Source: JBMNRY01 sp050944915
GTDB taxonomy: Bacteria > Bacillota > Limnochordia > JAAZLZ01
Assembly (NCBI GenBank): GCA_050944915.1
Contig: JBMNRY010000074.1
Span: forward strand, 1-9,790
Direction of reading: 5' to 3'
DNA length: 9,790 bases
A program made the position numbers and the translations under genes. Shown piece by piece: positions 1 through 6,732 of the stretch; the stretch's first letter is position 1; each line of letters begins with the position of its first letter. The notes beneath the pieces are model-generated. The model ran no database searches. It was not told the origin of the DNA and saw only the letters and a list, made by a program, of their open reading frames with translations.

Positions 1-717
1 AATAAATATCGGTTCGAAACCACCATCTGTACTCGGACTGTTTACAATTACATTGATTGGGGAGTTTTTGCCAACATAACAAATAAGGATTTGCCTCGGC
101 AAGGAAAGGCCACAAAACGGAAACATAGGCGGACTAGGAAGGCTCTTCACAATGTGAGAGGCAAATCTATCATTGAGCGGCCAGAAGAAGCCAACAACCG
201 CCTTGAATATGGTCATTGGGAAATGGACTGTATTGAGTCTGGCCGGCGCAAAGGGCGCAGCTGTCTGTTGGTTATGGTCGAAAGAATGACTCGAGAGACC
301 TTAATATTCAAATTGCCATGCCAGAAGCAAGCTAAGGTTCAAAAGAGACTGGACGGACTGGAAAGGAAAATGGGCAAAAGGCGATTTGCGAAGAAATTTA
401 AGACCATAACAGTCGACAACGGTAGTGAGTTTTTGGACTGGGAAAGTCTAGAAACGTCGTGTTTGGCCCCAGAAACGAAGCGAACGGCCATATACTATTG
501 CCATCCATATAGTGCTTGGGAGCGAGGGACAAACGAGCAAACCAATGGGCAAATTAGAAGATTCATCCCAAAAGGCAGCGACATAAGCAAATACAGCCAC
601 AAGCGGATTAAACACATAGAGCACTGGCTAAACAACTATCCCCGAAAAATCCTAAATGGGATGTCTGCCGTCGACTTAATAAACCAACTGGGGCTATGTA
701 GCTTGCTAAGGACATGA
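1..717 (+). CDS. IS30-family transposase, 5'-truncated by window edge
   Basis: This is the C-terminal part of an IS30-type DDE transposase, which cuts and joins the ends of its own insertion sequence. The reading frame is open from base 1, and the segment before the TTG at 91 (including TVYNYID and NKDLPR) is the typical IS30 linker between the N-terminal helix-turn-helix and the catalytic core, so 91 is not the true start. Counting from the TTG at 91, the catalytic triad is D46 (GHWEMDC), D109 (TVDNGSEF) and E149 (RGTNEQTNG), followed by the family motif IRRFIPKGSDI and the closing region with WLNNYPRKILNG. D109 to E149 has 39 intervening residues, longer than the 33 in IS30 itself, because of an insertion before YYCHPYSAW. 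The catalytic domain looks intact; the HTH part lies outside the window. The segment is visibly more A/T-rich than the genes to its right, which fits a mobile element. Confidence 0.93.
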   Translation, partial: NKYRFETTICTRTVYNYIDWGVFANITNKDLPRQGKATKRKHRRTRKALHNVRGKSIIERPEEANNRLEYGHWEMDCIESGRRKGRSCLLVMVERMTRETLIFKLPCQKQAKVQKRLDGLERKMGKRRFAKKFKTITVDNGSEFLDWESLETSCLAPETKRTAIYYCHPYSAWERGTNEQTNGQIRRFIPKGSDISKYSHKRIKHIEHWLNNYPRKILNGMSAVDLINQLGLCSLLRT

Positions 718-795
718 ATTCTTAACCGAAAACCACCTCCATCGTTGAAAGAAGAACATGGGTAAAACCCTTTCATTTAGAGTTGCATTTCTCCC
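1..795 (+). mobile_element. IS30-family insertion sequence, right part
   Basis: The transposase and its short downstream flank form the right part of an IS30-like element. The left inverted repeat is outside the window, so the right end cannot be fixed by pairing. A likely terminal-repeat stretch is around 775-795 (containing GAGTTGCATTTC), because IS30-type ends often carry a TTGCA-plus-T-run motif. This is inference. The element would then end about 25 bp before the -35 box of the metY promoter. Confidence 0.5.
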
Positions 796-820
796 AGCGA
801 TGTAAAAACGGGAAATTCCC

Positions 821-849
821 TTGACAGATAATGCCTGTCGGGATAGAAT
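821..849 (+). promoter_or_regulatory. sigma-A promoter of the metY S-box transcript
   Basis: A consensus -35 box TTGACA (821-826) is separated by exactly 17 bp from a near-consensus -10 box TAGAAT (844-849). The predicted transcription start is about 856-857, some 15 nt before the first paired base of the SAM riboswitch at 871, a normal leader geometry. The promoter lies outside the likely IS end, so metY keeps its own promoter. Confidence 0.8.
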
Positions 850-870
850 ATGCACAATATAAAAGCTGTA

Positions 871-977
871 TTCTCATCGAGAGCGGTGGAGGGACGGGCC
901 CGATGAAACCCGGCAACCGGCGCCAAGGGCGCGAAGGTGCCAATTCCCGCAGGAAACCTATTCCTGGGAGATGAGAA
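871..977 (+). ncRNA. SAM-I riboswitch (S-box) aptamer
   Basis: The leader carries the conserved S-box core: GAGAGCGGTGGAGGGAC, then GGCCC-ATGAAACCCGGCAACC, then AAGGTGCCAATTCC-GCAGG. Helix P1 is perfect: TTCTCATC at 871-878 pairs with GATGAGAA at 970-977. S-box aptamers bind S-adenosylmethionine and switch off downstream methionine/cysteine genes. Here the next gene is metY, which fits. The 3' strand of P1 is shared with an antiterminator (973-980 pairing with 998-1005), so ligand binding should free the terminator at 993-1021. Confidence 0.96.
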
Positions 978-1005
978 GGGTTGATTTGATGTACCCTCCC
1001 TTCTC
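973..1005 (+). promoter_or_regulatory. antiterminator helix of the S-box switch
   Basis: GAGAAGGG (973-980) is perfectly complementary to CCCTTCTC (998-1005). The first strand overlaps the 3' half of aptamer helix P1 and the second overlaps the 5' stem and loop of the terminator. The helix is therefore exclusive with both, which is the expected ON state when SAM is scarce. Confidence 0.85.
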
Positions 1006-1021
1006 CGGAGGGTGTTTTTTT
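993..1021 (+). terminator. riboswitch-controlled intrinsic terminator
   Basis: ACCCTCC (993-999) pairs with GGAGGGT (1007-1013) around a 7-nt loop, followed by a T run at 1015-1021. It lies between the SAM aptamer and the metY ribosome binding site and is the expression platform of the switch (OFF state with SAM bound). Confidence 0.93.
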
Positions 1022-1066
1022 CGGGGAAGTTGAGAATTACAGCGAAGTATATTAGGAGGGATCAGA

Positions 1067-2347
1067 TTGGCTCAAGGGTGGAAATTAGCGACTAAAGCTG
1101 TACACGCAGGGCAAGAACCGGATCCAACTACCGGTTCCCGGGTTGTACCTTTGTATCAAACCACATCCTATGTCTTTAAGGATTCAGACCATGCCCGACG
1201 CCTTTTCGCACTAGAAGAGGGGGGGAATGTTTATACCCGGATAATGAACCCGACGACGGACGTCTTTGAAGCTAGAATGGCTTCCTTAGAAGGCGGAGTC
1301 GGAGCTTTGGCTGTCGCTTCGGGCCAGGCCGCCGAAATGTTGGCCCTGCTCAACATCGTCCAGGCCGGCGATGAGGTTGTATCTTCAGCCAGTTTGTACG
1401 GAGGCACATATAACCTCTTTGCTGTAACCCTGCCCAAATTGGGCATCAAAGTCCATTTCGTCGATCCCGCGGATCCCGAGAATTTCCGGCGGGCCTTGAC
1501 ACCGCAAACCAAGGCCATCTACGGTGAAATCATCGGCAACCCCCGTCTCGATGTTTTAGATGTGGCTCGGGTGGCCGAGATCGCCCATGAGGCCGGGATC
1601 CCCCTCATTATCGATAACACTTTTGCTTCACCCCATCTATGTCGACCTATCGAACATGGTGCCGATATCGTTATCCATTCGGCCACCAAGTTCATCGGCG
1701 GTCACGGCACATCCATCGGTGGGGTGATTATCGATGGCGGTCAATTCCCCTGGGATAACGGTCGGTTCCCTGAACTGGTGGAACCCGATCCCAGCTATCA
1801 CGGTGTCAGCTATGTGGAGGCCTTTGGTCCCGCCGCCTATATCACCAAGGTCCGGGTCCAACTCCTCCGGGACATGGGACCTTCTTTAAGTCCCTTCAAC
1901 GCCTTCCTGTTTTTACAGGGCTTAGAAACCCTCCATCTGCGGATGGAACGCCATAGCGCCAACGCCTTAGAAGTAGCCCAATTCTTAGAAAAGCATCCCC
2001 TGGTTTCTTGGGTAAATTATCCCGGTTTGCCCTCCCATCCATCCTATGAACTTAGTCAAAAGTATCTACCCGATGGGGCGGGAGCCATCTTGACCTTCGG
2101 TATTAAAGGCGGGTTAGAGGCCGGCAAGAAGTTCATGGATAGCTTGAAACTCTTCTCCATCGTAGCCAATGTTGGTGATGCCAAGTCCTTAGTCATCCAT
2201 CCGGCCAGCACAACCCATCAACAATTGACCCCCGAACAACAGGCAGCCAGCGGCGTGACTCCCGATTTGGTTCGCCTATCCATCGGAATCGAAGATATCG
2301 AAGATATCCTGGCCGATTTGGACCAGGCTCTAAGCCAGTCCCAGTAA
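1067..2347 (+). CDS. metY: O-acetylhomoserine aminocarboxypropyltransferase (homocysteine synthase)
   Basis: This is a PLP enzyme of the Cys/Met metabolism family, MetY branch. It makes homocysteine from O-acetyl-L-homoserine and sulfide (or methanethiol to methionine) in the cytosol. At 426 residues it has the usual MetY length, longer than the roughly 380-400 of the related lyases MetB/MetC. Visible sites are Y56 and R58 in VYTRIMNPT (cofactor phosphate from the neighbouring subunit), SGQ at 85-87, D183 in IIDNTFASP (pyridine nitrogen) and the Schiff-base lysine K208 in SATKFIGGHG. The C-terminal HPASTTHQQL and VRLSIGIED motifs are also typical. The TTG start at 1067 is preceded by AGGAGG (1054-1059) at good spacing. 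Control is by the SAM-I riboswitch just upstream, and the gene ends in its own terminator. A broader gamma-lyase activity cannot be excluded from sequence alone. Confidence 0.95.
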   Translation: MAQGWKLATKAVHAGQEPDPTTGSRVVPLYQTTSYVFKDSDHARRLFALEEGGNVYTRIMNPTTDVFEARMASLEGGVGALAVASGQAAEMLALLNIVQAGDEVVSSASLYGGTYNLFAVTLPKLGIKVHFVDPADPENFRRALTPQTKAIYGEIIGNPRLDVLDVARVAEIAHEAGIPLIIDNTFASPHLCRPIEHGADIVIHSATKFIGGHGTSIGGVIIDGGQFPWDNGRFPELVEPDPSYHGVSYVEAFGPAAYITKVRVQLLRDMGPSLSPFNAFLFLQGLETLHLRMERHSANALEVAQFLEKHPLVSWVNYPGLPSHPSYELSQKYLPDGAGAILTFGIKGGLEAGKKFMDSLKLFSIVANVGDAKSLVIHPASTTHQQLTPEQQAASGVTPDLVRLSIGIEDIEDILADLDQALSQSQ

Positions 2348-2350
2348 TGG

Positions 2351-2377
2351 AAATAGCCGACTTAGTCGGCTATTTTT
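2351..2377 (+). terminator. metY intrinsic terminator
   Basis: AAATAGCCGAC (2351-2361) pairs perfectly with GTCGGCTATTT (2365-2375) around a 3-nt loop, and the T run reaches 2377. The hairpin begins 4 nt after the metY stop codon. It argues against translation of the next gene starting at the ATG at 2347. Confidence 0.92.
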
Positions 2378-2448
2378 CTGGTAAAATCCAGGAGTTTCCA
2401 ACGAAAAGGCGAACAAGGGTGGTAAATAATGGAATGGGGGGTAATCTA

Positions 2449-3351
2449 ATGAAGTTTATCTCGCCGGAAACCTATTGTTATGAATTAGGTACATCAGTTC
2501 CACCTATCGCCCAACTGAAGGTTGGCCAAGTGTATCGTATCGCGACCAACGATTCCCGGACGGGACGGCTCCGCAAAGCGGAAGATGTGTTAACCAGCGT
2601 CCCGAAACCGGTGGGCGATAACCCCATGGTCAATCCGGCCACGGGACCCTTCGCCATTGAAGGGGCCGAAGTGGGCGATACCCTCGTTGTGGAGATCGTA
2701 GATATCCAATTGGGTGACCAAGGATATTTAATGGCTAAAGAGGGACAGGGGCTTTTGGGACCGGAAGCTAAGCAAACAATGGCTAAGATAGTCCCCGTTA
2801 AGGATAACATGTGCCACTTTGCCCCCGATATCATATTCCCTGTACGGCCCATGGTCGGCGTCATCGGTACCGCACCTAAAGATAAACCCGTTCCGACCAT
2901 TCATGTGGGGGATACGGGAGGGAATATGGATAACCATCTAATCACCACGGGGACCAAGGTTTTCCTCCCGGTGGAGGTAGCCGGTGCTTATTTATTCATC
3001 GGCGATGTCCACGCGGCCATGGGTGATGGGGAAATCTCGGGGACGGCTTTAGAAGTCCAGGCCGAGGTGACCTTCACCGTCGATCTCATTAAAGGTCAAT
3101 CGACCCCGTTGCCCTATCTAGAAACGGAAACCCTCTTTGTGACCACCGGTCATGGTCCCACCTTTCCCGAGGCTGCCCGTCAGGCGGTCCACGATATGGG
3201 ACGCCGCCTGGTGGAAGGCAGAGGATTAACTTGGGAAGACGCCATGATGCTCTTAAGCGCCATCGGCGATCTGCGGATCTGCCAATCCTGCGGCCATCCT
3301 CTAGAAGTGACGGTACGCATGGAGATACCTAAGGAATTTATGACCCCTTAG
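2449..3351 (+). CDS. acetamidase/formamidase family protein
   Basis: This 300-residue protein belongs to the FmdA/AmdA family, cytosolic metal-dependent amidases that hydrolyse formamide or acetamide to the acid and ammonia. Family signatures are NPATGPFAIEGAEVGD (residues 62-77), GDTGGNMDNHL (154-164), GDVHAAMGDGEISG (185-198; D186, H188 and E195 fit the metal/active-site positions) and a C-terminal segment ending VRMEIPKEF. The start is placed at ATG 2449, which begins the usual family N-terminus MKFISPE and follows a GGGGGG-containing purine stretch. The in-frame ATG at 2347 would add 34 residues read straight through the metY terminator. A CxxC pair (C278, C281) stands in the C-terminal segment, where I recall the family usually having a QVV-type sequence. 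The substrate cannot be told from sequence. A weak extended -10 (TGGTAAAAT, 2379-2387) may provide its own promoter. Confidence 0.9.
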   Translation: MKFISPETYCYELGTSVPPIAQLKVGQVYRIATNDSRTGRLRKAEDVLTSVPKPVGDNPMVNPATGPFAIEGAEVGDTLVVEIVDIQLGDQGYLMAKEGQGLLGPEAKQTMAKIVPVKDNMCHFAPDIIFPVRPMVGVIGTAPKDKPVPTIHVGDTGGNMDNHLITTGTKVFLPVEVAGAYLFIGDVHAAMGDGEISGTALEVQAEVTFTVDLIKGQSTPLPYLETETLFVTTGHGPTFPEAARQAVHDMGRRLVEGRGLTWEDAMMLLSAIGDLRICQSCGHPLEVTVRMEIPKEFMTP

Positions 3352-3372
3352 CCCCTGATGCAGGGGCTTTTT
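3350..3372 (+). terminator. intrinsic terminator after the amidase gene
   Basis: AGCCCCTG (3350-3357) pairs with CAGGGGCT (3361-3368) around a 3-nt loop, with T residues at 3368-3372. The stem overlaps the amidase stop codon. Read on the minus strand there is no T run, so it serves the plus-strand gene and only separates it from the converging DUF401 gene. Confidence 0.88.
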
Positions 3373-3375
3373 CTA

Positions 3376-4599
3376 TTAGAGGGCCAGGATGGCGAAAACC
3401 AGCCCCAGGCCTAACATGATGATCGTCGGGATCCAAGCCAACTGCCAGGTTTTTTGCAAATCGGAGCCCATGTACTGGGTTGTGCCTACTAAACAGACGT
3501 GGGCCGGGGAGATTAGGTAACCGATGAGGGAGGCAAAATAGGCCAAGGCGATGAAGGTGTAGGCATTGGGTAGATGGGCTAAAACCGTTAAGATAATGGG
3601 CATTGTGATACCGATGGAGGCCTGATGATTGCCGGTGATCACCCCGATGAGGAAGGGGACCACCAGGGAAACGAAAATGATGGAGCCGGCGCCGGAGGAA
3701 AGACTGCTAGCCAGGACCGCTACGGCTTGGGAGTTGACGACGGTGCGGCTGAAAAAGACAATGCCCGCCACCGCAGTGACGATCCCCCAGTCGACGCCCC
3801 GGAGGACTCCTTCCTGGAACCGACGAAGGAGGACGTTCCCTGTTAAAGCTTCCCCGGGGACAGCTAAGAGGGCGGCGACGATGCCGCAAACCACAGCCCA
3901 AGGGAAGGGGACATCAAAGCCGATGGCTAAGCCTAAAACGAGAAAGAGGGGGAAAATACTCCACAGGAGAGTACTCGCGGCCCCTTGGGTCCCTTCCTGG
4001 GCCTGGCCATCGATAACCGATTCCGTCTGGCGAAAACTGACCCAATAGGTGATGGCAAAAATGATAGCTGCGCCGATGAGACCGGGGATCAAGATGGCCG
4101 AATAGGGGATATCGGTCATCTGTTGGAGGAACAAAAACGGGGGATACAGGGGATAAAAAAAGTACCATAAATGGCGGAAATAGACGTTGGCTACCGCCTT
4201 TTGTTCCTGGCTCATCCCTAATTTGGCACCGGTTGTATCGACCATCGGTGCCGAGAAAATCGATGCCCCAGGCACGCTCAAAAAACCGGCGAAGGTCGGC
4301 AGCAGGATGACCGTTATTTGAGGCTTACGGAATAGCCTAATGGTACTGGATGCCAACCGTTCCATGGCCTTGGATGTCTGCATCACTTTCCCTAAGACGG
4401 TGATCAGGGCGATGGAGAGGAGCAGGATACCGTTACCGACGACGAGATCGGTCAGGGAACGGCCTAGCACCTGAAGGGTTTGTCCGCTGAGGAGGGCCAC
4501 AAGTAGCCCTGCGGCCAGGGCCGAAAGGCCGATAGGGACCTTTTTTCTTACTCCGATTAACATGACGCTAATACCGATGAACAGACCTATAGTGGCCAT
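3376..4599 (-). CDS. DUF401 family integral membrane protein
   Basis: This 407-residue, very hydrophobic protein has roughly ten membrane segments spread over its length and resembles the DUF401 (PF04165/COG1906) family, whose substrate is unknown. Similarity to ion-transporter-like permeases suggests transport of a small anion or organic acid, but that is inference. Recognisable stretches are KVPIGLSALAAGLLVALLSG near the N-terminus, LPTFAGFLSVPGASIFSAPMVD with its conserved Pro/Gly residues, NVYFRHLWYFFYPLYP, and near the C-terminus TGNHQASIGITMPIIL and LISPAHVCLVGTTQY. The ATG at 4599 is chosen because AAAGGAGG (4613-4606) sits 6 nt before it; the ATG at 4617 would place that ribosome binding site inside the coding region. 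It converges on the amidase gene with a short gap. Transcription may come from the HD-GYP gene behind it or from a promoter in the 90-bp gap. Confidence 0.82.
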   Translation of the reverse strand: MATIGLFIGISVMLIGVRKKVPIGLSALAAGLLVALLSGQTLQVLGRSLTDLVVGNGILLLSIALITVLGKVMQTSKAMERLASSTIRLFRKPQITVILLPTFAGFLSVPGASIFSAPMVDTTGAKLGMSQEQKAVANVYFRHLWYFFYPLYPPFLFLQQMTDIPYSAILIPGLIGAAIIFAITYWVSFRQTESVIDGQAQEGTQGAASTLLWSIFPLFLVLGLAIGFDVPFPWAVVCGIVAALLAVPGEALTGNVLLRRFQEGVLRGVDWGIVTAVAGIVFFSRTVVNSQAVAVLASSLSSGAGSIIFVSLVVPFLIGVITGNHQASIGITMPIILTVLAHLPNAYTFIALAYFASLIGYLISPAHVCLVGTTQYMGSDLQKTWQLAWIPTIIMLGLGLVFAILAL

Positions 4600-4639
4600 A
4601 AACTGCCTCCTTTGCATGTCTTGATCTTAAATACCACAC

Positions 4640-4661
4640 AAGGGCAGGAAAGCCTGCCCTT
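4640..4661 (-). terminator. inverted repeat, possible terminator of the HD-GYP gene
   Basis: A perfect 9-bp stem, AAGGGCAGG (4640-4648) with CCTGCCCTT (4653-4661), closes on a 4-nt loop between two minus-strand genes. After the stem the minus-strand sequence runs TGTGTGGTATTT, so the U-tract is poor. It may be a weak terminator or an mRNA-stabilising hairpin that lets some read-through reach the DUF401 gene. Confidence 0.5.
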
Positions 4662-4689
4662 TGCCGTAGAAAATAGGGAATATTAGCCA

Positions 4690-5544
4690 TTAGCAATATT
4701 TATCTATCCCACGTCTCCGTAGCTCTTGAAAGGCATCGACGACGTGGGGACAAAACTGGCTACCCCGGCCTTCCTGGAGGATTCCCTCTGCTTGGAGCGC
4801 CGATAGTCGGTCGCGATAGGGGCGAAAGGATGTCATGGCATCCCAAGCATCGGCTACCGCGATGATCCGGGCTAAGGGAGGGATGTGCTCTCCCGAAATT
4901 CCATCGGGATAGCCCCGCCCGTCGAAACGCTCATGATGATGGCGGACCATGGCCCCCAAGCTAGGCAGGCCCAAGCGGTGGTGAATAATCCATTGGCCCC
5001 ACAGGGGATGGGCCTTGATGAGGGCAAACTCTTCCGGGGAGAGGGTCCCTGGCTTGGCGAGGATGGCTTGAGGAACGGCTATTTTCCCCACATCGTGGAG
5101 AAGTCCTGCCCCTTGAAGTAGTTGAAGCTCCCCGGGGGAGAGACCTAACTGCCGCCCGATGGCCACCGCCAGGTTGCTCACCCGCAGGCAGTGCTCCCTA
5201 GTATAGTCATCACCTAAGGCGGCGAGCAAACCTTCCACTGTTGCTGGCCAGCTGGTCGCCATGGGGGGAGGTAAAGCTGGCCGTCCACCGGCACCCTTGT
5301 TCTTGATCCGCTGAACAGTCTTTCGTTGGCGGGTTGAAGAAGGAGACCGATGGATATTTTGCTCTTTTCTAAAGGTTAGGGGATAATTATCTCGAATTAC
5401 GTATTTTAGGCTGGTAGCTAATCCCCCGTGAAAGCCGACCCTCCATGGGAGAGCCAAAGGGCTCATCAATGATAAGAATGGGAAACTCCGTGGGATATCC
5501 ATAACCCTTGACTTCCTTGCTCCTTTCCCAGTCGATTTGGGCAC
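4690..5544 (-). CDS. HD-GYP domain protein (probable c-di-GMP phosphodiesterase)
   Basis: The C-terminal ~190 residues form an HD-GYP domain, a metal-dependent phosphodiesterase family that usually degrades cyclic di-GMP. Numbering from the GTG at 5544: H118 (REHCLRVS), HD pair H150-D151 (LLHDVGKIAVP), H179 (KAHPLWG), H203-H204-E205 and GYP at 211-213 (HHHERFDGRGYPDG), and D233 (AVADAWDAMTSFRPYR). The metal and GYP motifs are complete. The usual closing motif GTQFDP is GSQFCP here. The first ~94 residues are basic, proline-rich and match no sensory domain known to me, so the protein seems to lack a receiver, PAS or membrane sensor. The start is uncertain: GTG 5544 has no ribosome binding site, ATG 5502 has a weak GGAAG, and ATG 5262 directly before the domain has none; the DNA at 5340-5420 is A/T-rich like a promoter. 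The domain call is firm and the N-terminus is not. Confidence 0.85.
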   Translation of the reverse strand: MPKSTGKGARKSRVMDIPRSFPFLSLMSPLALPWRVGFHGGLATSLKYVIRDNYPLTFRKEQNIHRSPSSTRQRKTVQRIKNKGAGGRPALPPPMATSWPATVEGLLAALGDDYTREHCLRVSNLAVAIGRQLGLSPGELQLLQGAGLLHDVGKIAVPQAILAKPGTLSPEEFALIKAHPLWGQWIIHHRLGLPSLGAMVRHHHERFDGRGYPDGISGEHIPPLARIIAVADAWDAMTSFRPYRDRLSALQAEGILQEGRGSQFCPHVVDAFQELRRRGIDKYC

Positions 5545-5550
5545 GGCTCG

Positions 5551-5567
5551 GGTCAGGGGTTATGACC
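5551..5567. promoter_or_regulatory. palindrome between divergent genes, possible operator
   Basis: GGTCA (5551-5555) and TGACC (5563-5567) form an inverted repeat with a 7-bp spacer in the gap between the HD-GYP gene and the PfoR-like gene. A -10-like TATCTA (5568-5573) follows directly, so the palindrome fills the 17 bp where a promoter spacer would be, but the matching -35 position (GGCTCG) is poor. It might be a regulator site; this is inference from symmetry and position only. Confidence 0.3.
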
Positions 5568-5632
5568 TATCTAATTCCTCCTCAGGTTAATGGTTCCTGC
5601 TGGTGCTGAGTCTTTTGTGTGATGGGGTAACC

Positions 5633-6679
5633 ATGGAAAGAACAAAATCAAAGGAGCTAAGATCGGTGCAAAGGAAAACCAAACCAAGTTATCTAGTTCA
5701 AATCTCTAATTTTATGGCCCAGGGTCTTTTCGCTTCTTTAATCGTCGGACTTATCTTAGAACAAATCGGCCATTTACTAGGCTCGGATATGGTAGTCCAG
5801 TTCGGTCAAATAGCGAAACTCCTCATGGGACCGGCCATCGGTGTCGCTGTGGCCACGGGACTCCAATCTCCCCCCCTAGTCATCTTCGCCTCTGCAGTCA
5901 GCGGAGCCATCGGTGCGGGAAGCATTAGTTTTACCTCCGCCGGCGCTACCTTAGCCATCGGTGAGCCCGTGGGCGCCATGTTAGCCGCTTTAGCGGGGGC
6001 TGAAGTCGGTAGATTTCTAGCCGGGAAGACTAAGGTCGATATTGTCATCTTACCTAGTGCCGTGATCTTAGTGGGCGGCGCCGTCGGCCTACTGGTGGGA
6101 CCACCGGTGGCTCTGCTCATGGCGGCCATCGGCGAGTTCATCAATGTGACCACCCAGCTCCATCCCATTCCTATGGGAATCATTGTCTCGGTAGTCATGG
6201 GTATAGTCTTGACCTTGCCGATCAGCAGTGCTGCCGTAGCCATCAGCCTCGGCCTTAAGGGCTTGGCTGCTGGGGCGGCCACCGTGGGCTGTTCCGTTCA
6301 GATGGTGGGCTTTGCTGTAGCCAGTTTTCGGGAAAACGGTTGGGGAGGACTCCTTGCCCAAGGTCTAGGGACTTCCATGCTGCAAATGCCAAACATTATC
6401 CGCAACCCTCGAGTGTGGATCCCCCCCATCGTTGTTAGTGCCCTGTTAGGCCCTTTGGCTACCCAAGTTTTCCGCATGGAAAACATCCCCGCGGGGGCGG
6501 GGATGGGCACCAGCGGCCTGGTGGGTCAGATCGGCACCCTTTCGGTGATGGGTAGTGAGGCCCTACCGGCCATTATCCTCCTGCACTTCGTCTTACCGGC
6601 CATCGGCTGTTACTTATTGACCGCTTACCTGCGACGCATCGGGTGGATTAAAGATGGCGATCTCCGTCTAGATATATAG
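5633..6679 (+). CDS. PfoR-like / PTS EIIC-type membrane protein
   Basis: This 348-residue polytopic membrane protein resembles the PTS_EIIC_2 family (COG3641, PfoR), named after a clostridial regulator of perfringolysin O. Members look like sugar-PTS EIIC channels but usually stand without EIIA/EIIB. Features include NFMAQGLFASLIVGLILEQI at the first membrane segment, repeated Gly/Ala-rich segments such as VSGAIGAGSISFTSAGATLA, and the conserved C-terminal stretch GAGMGTSGLVGQIGTLSVMG. No EIIA, EIIB or sugar enzyme lies nearby, so the substrate is unknown. ATG 5633 is preferred; it follows GGGG at short spacing and gives a family-like N-terminus. The GTG at 5603 would add ten residues with no ribosome binding site. 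No terminator separates it from the cupin gene 53 bp downstream, so the two are probably co-transcribed. Confidence 0.82.
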   Translation: MERTKSKELRSVQRKTKPSYLVQISNFMAQGLFASLIVGLILEQIGHLLGSDMVVQFGQIAKLLMGPAIGVAVATGLQSPPLVIFASAVSGAIGAGSISFTSAGATLAIGEPVGAMLAALAGAEVGRFLAGKTKVDIVILPSAVILVGGAVGLLVGPPVALLMAAIGEFINVTTQLHPIPMGIIVSVVMGIVLTLPISSAAVAISLGLKGLAAGAATVGCSVQMVGFAVASFRENGWGGLLAQGLGTSMLQMPNIIRNPRVWIPPIVVSALLGPLATQVFRMENIPAGAGMGTSGLVGQIGTLSVMGSEALPAIILLHFVLPAIGCYLLTAYLRRIGWIKDGDLRLDI

Positions 6680-6732
6680 TAGGAAGGGGTCCATGACGAA
6701 GGGAAAATTTCCTAAATCTTGGAAAGGGGCTG

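Noticed and set aside
746..775. TGAAAG...CTTTCA with inner GGGT/ACCC as a terminator after the transposase
   Set aside because: The two stems compete for the same C, the loop is asymmetric and no T run follows, so it was not called as a terminator.
2347..2448. N-terminal extension of the amidase from ATG 2347
   Set aside because: It translates the metY terminator hairpin and T run; the ATG at 2449 gives the family N-terminus.
2478..2900. 140-codon minus-strand frame inside the amidase gene
   Set aside because: The amidase motifs on plus are unambiguous, and the opposing frame has no ribosome binding site or family features.
4600..4617. Upstream ATG of the DUF401 gene at 4617
   Set aside because: The AAAGGAGG ribosome binding site lies inside those six codons, so translation should begin at 4599.
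5806..6282. Long minus-strand frame inside the PfoR-like gene
   Set aside because: It is a shadow of a GC-rich membrane protein gene, with Met/Pro/Thr/Ala-rich composition and no motif.
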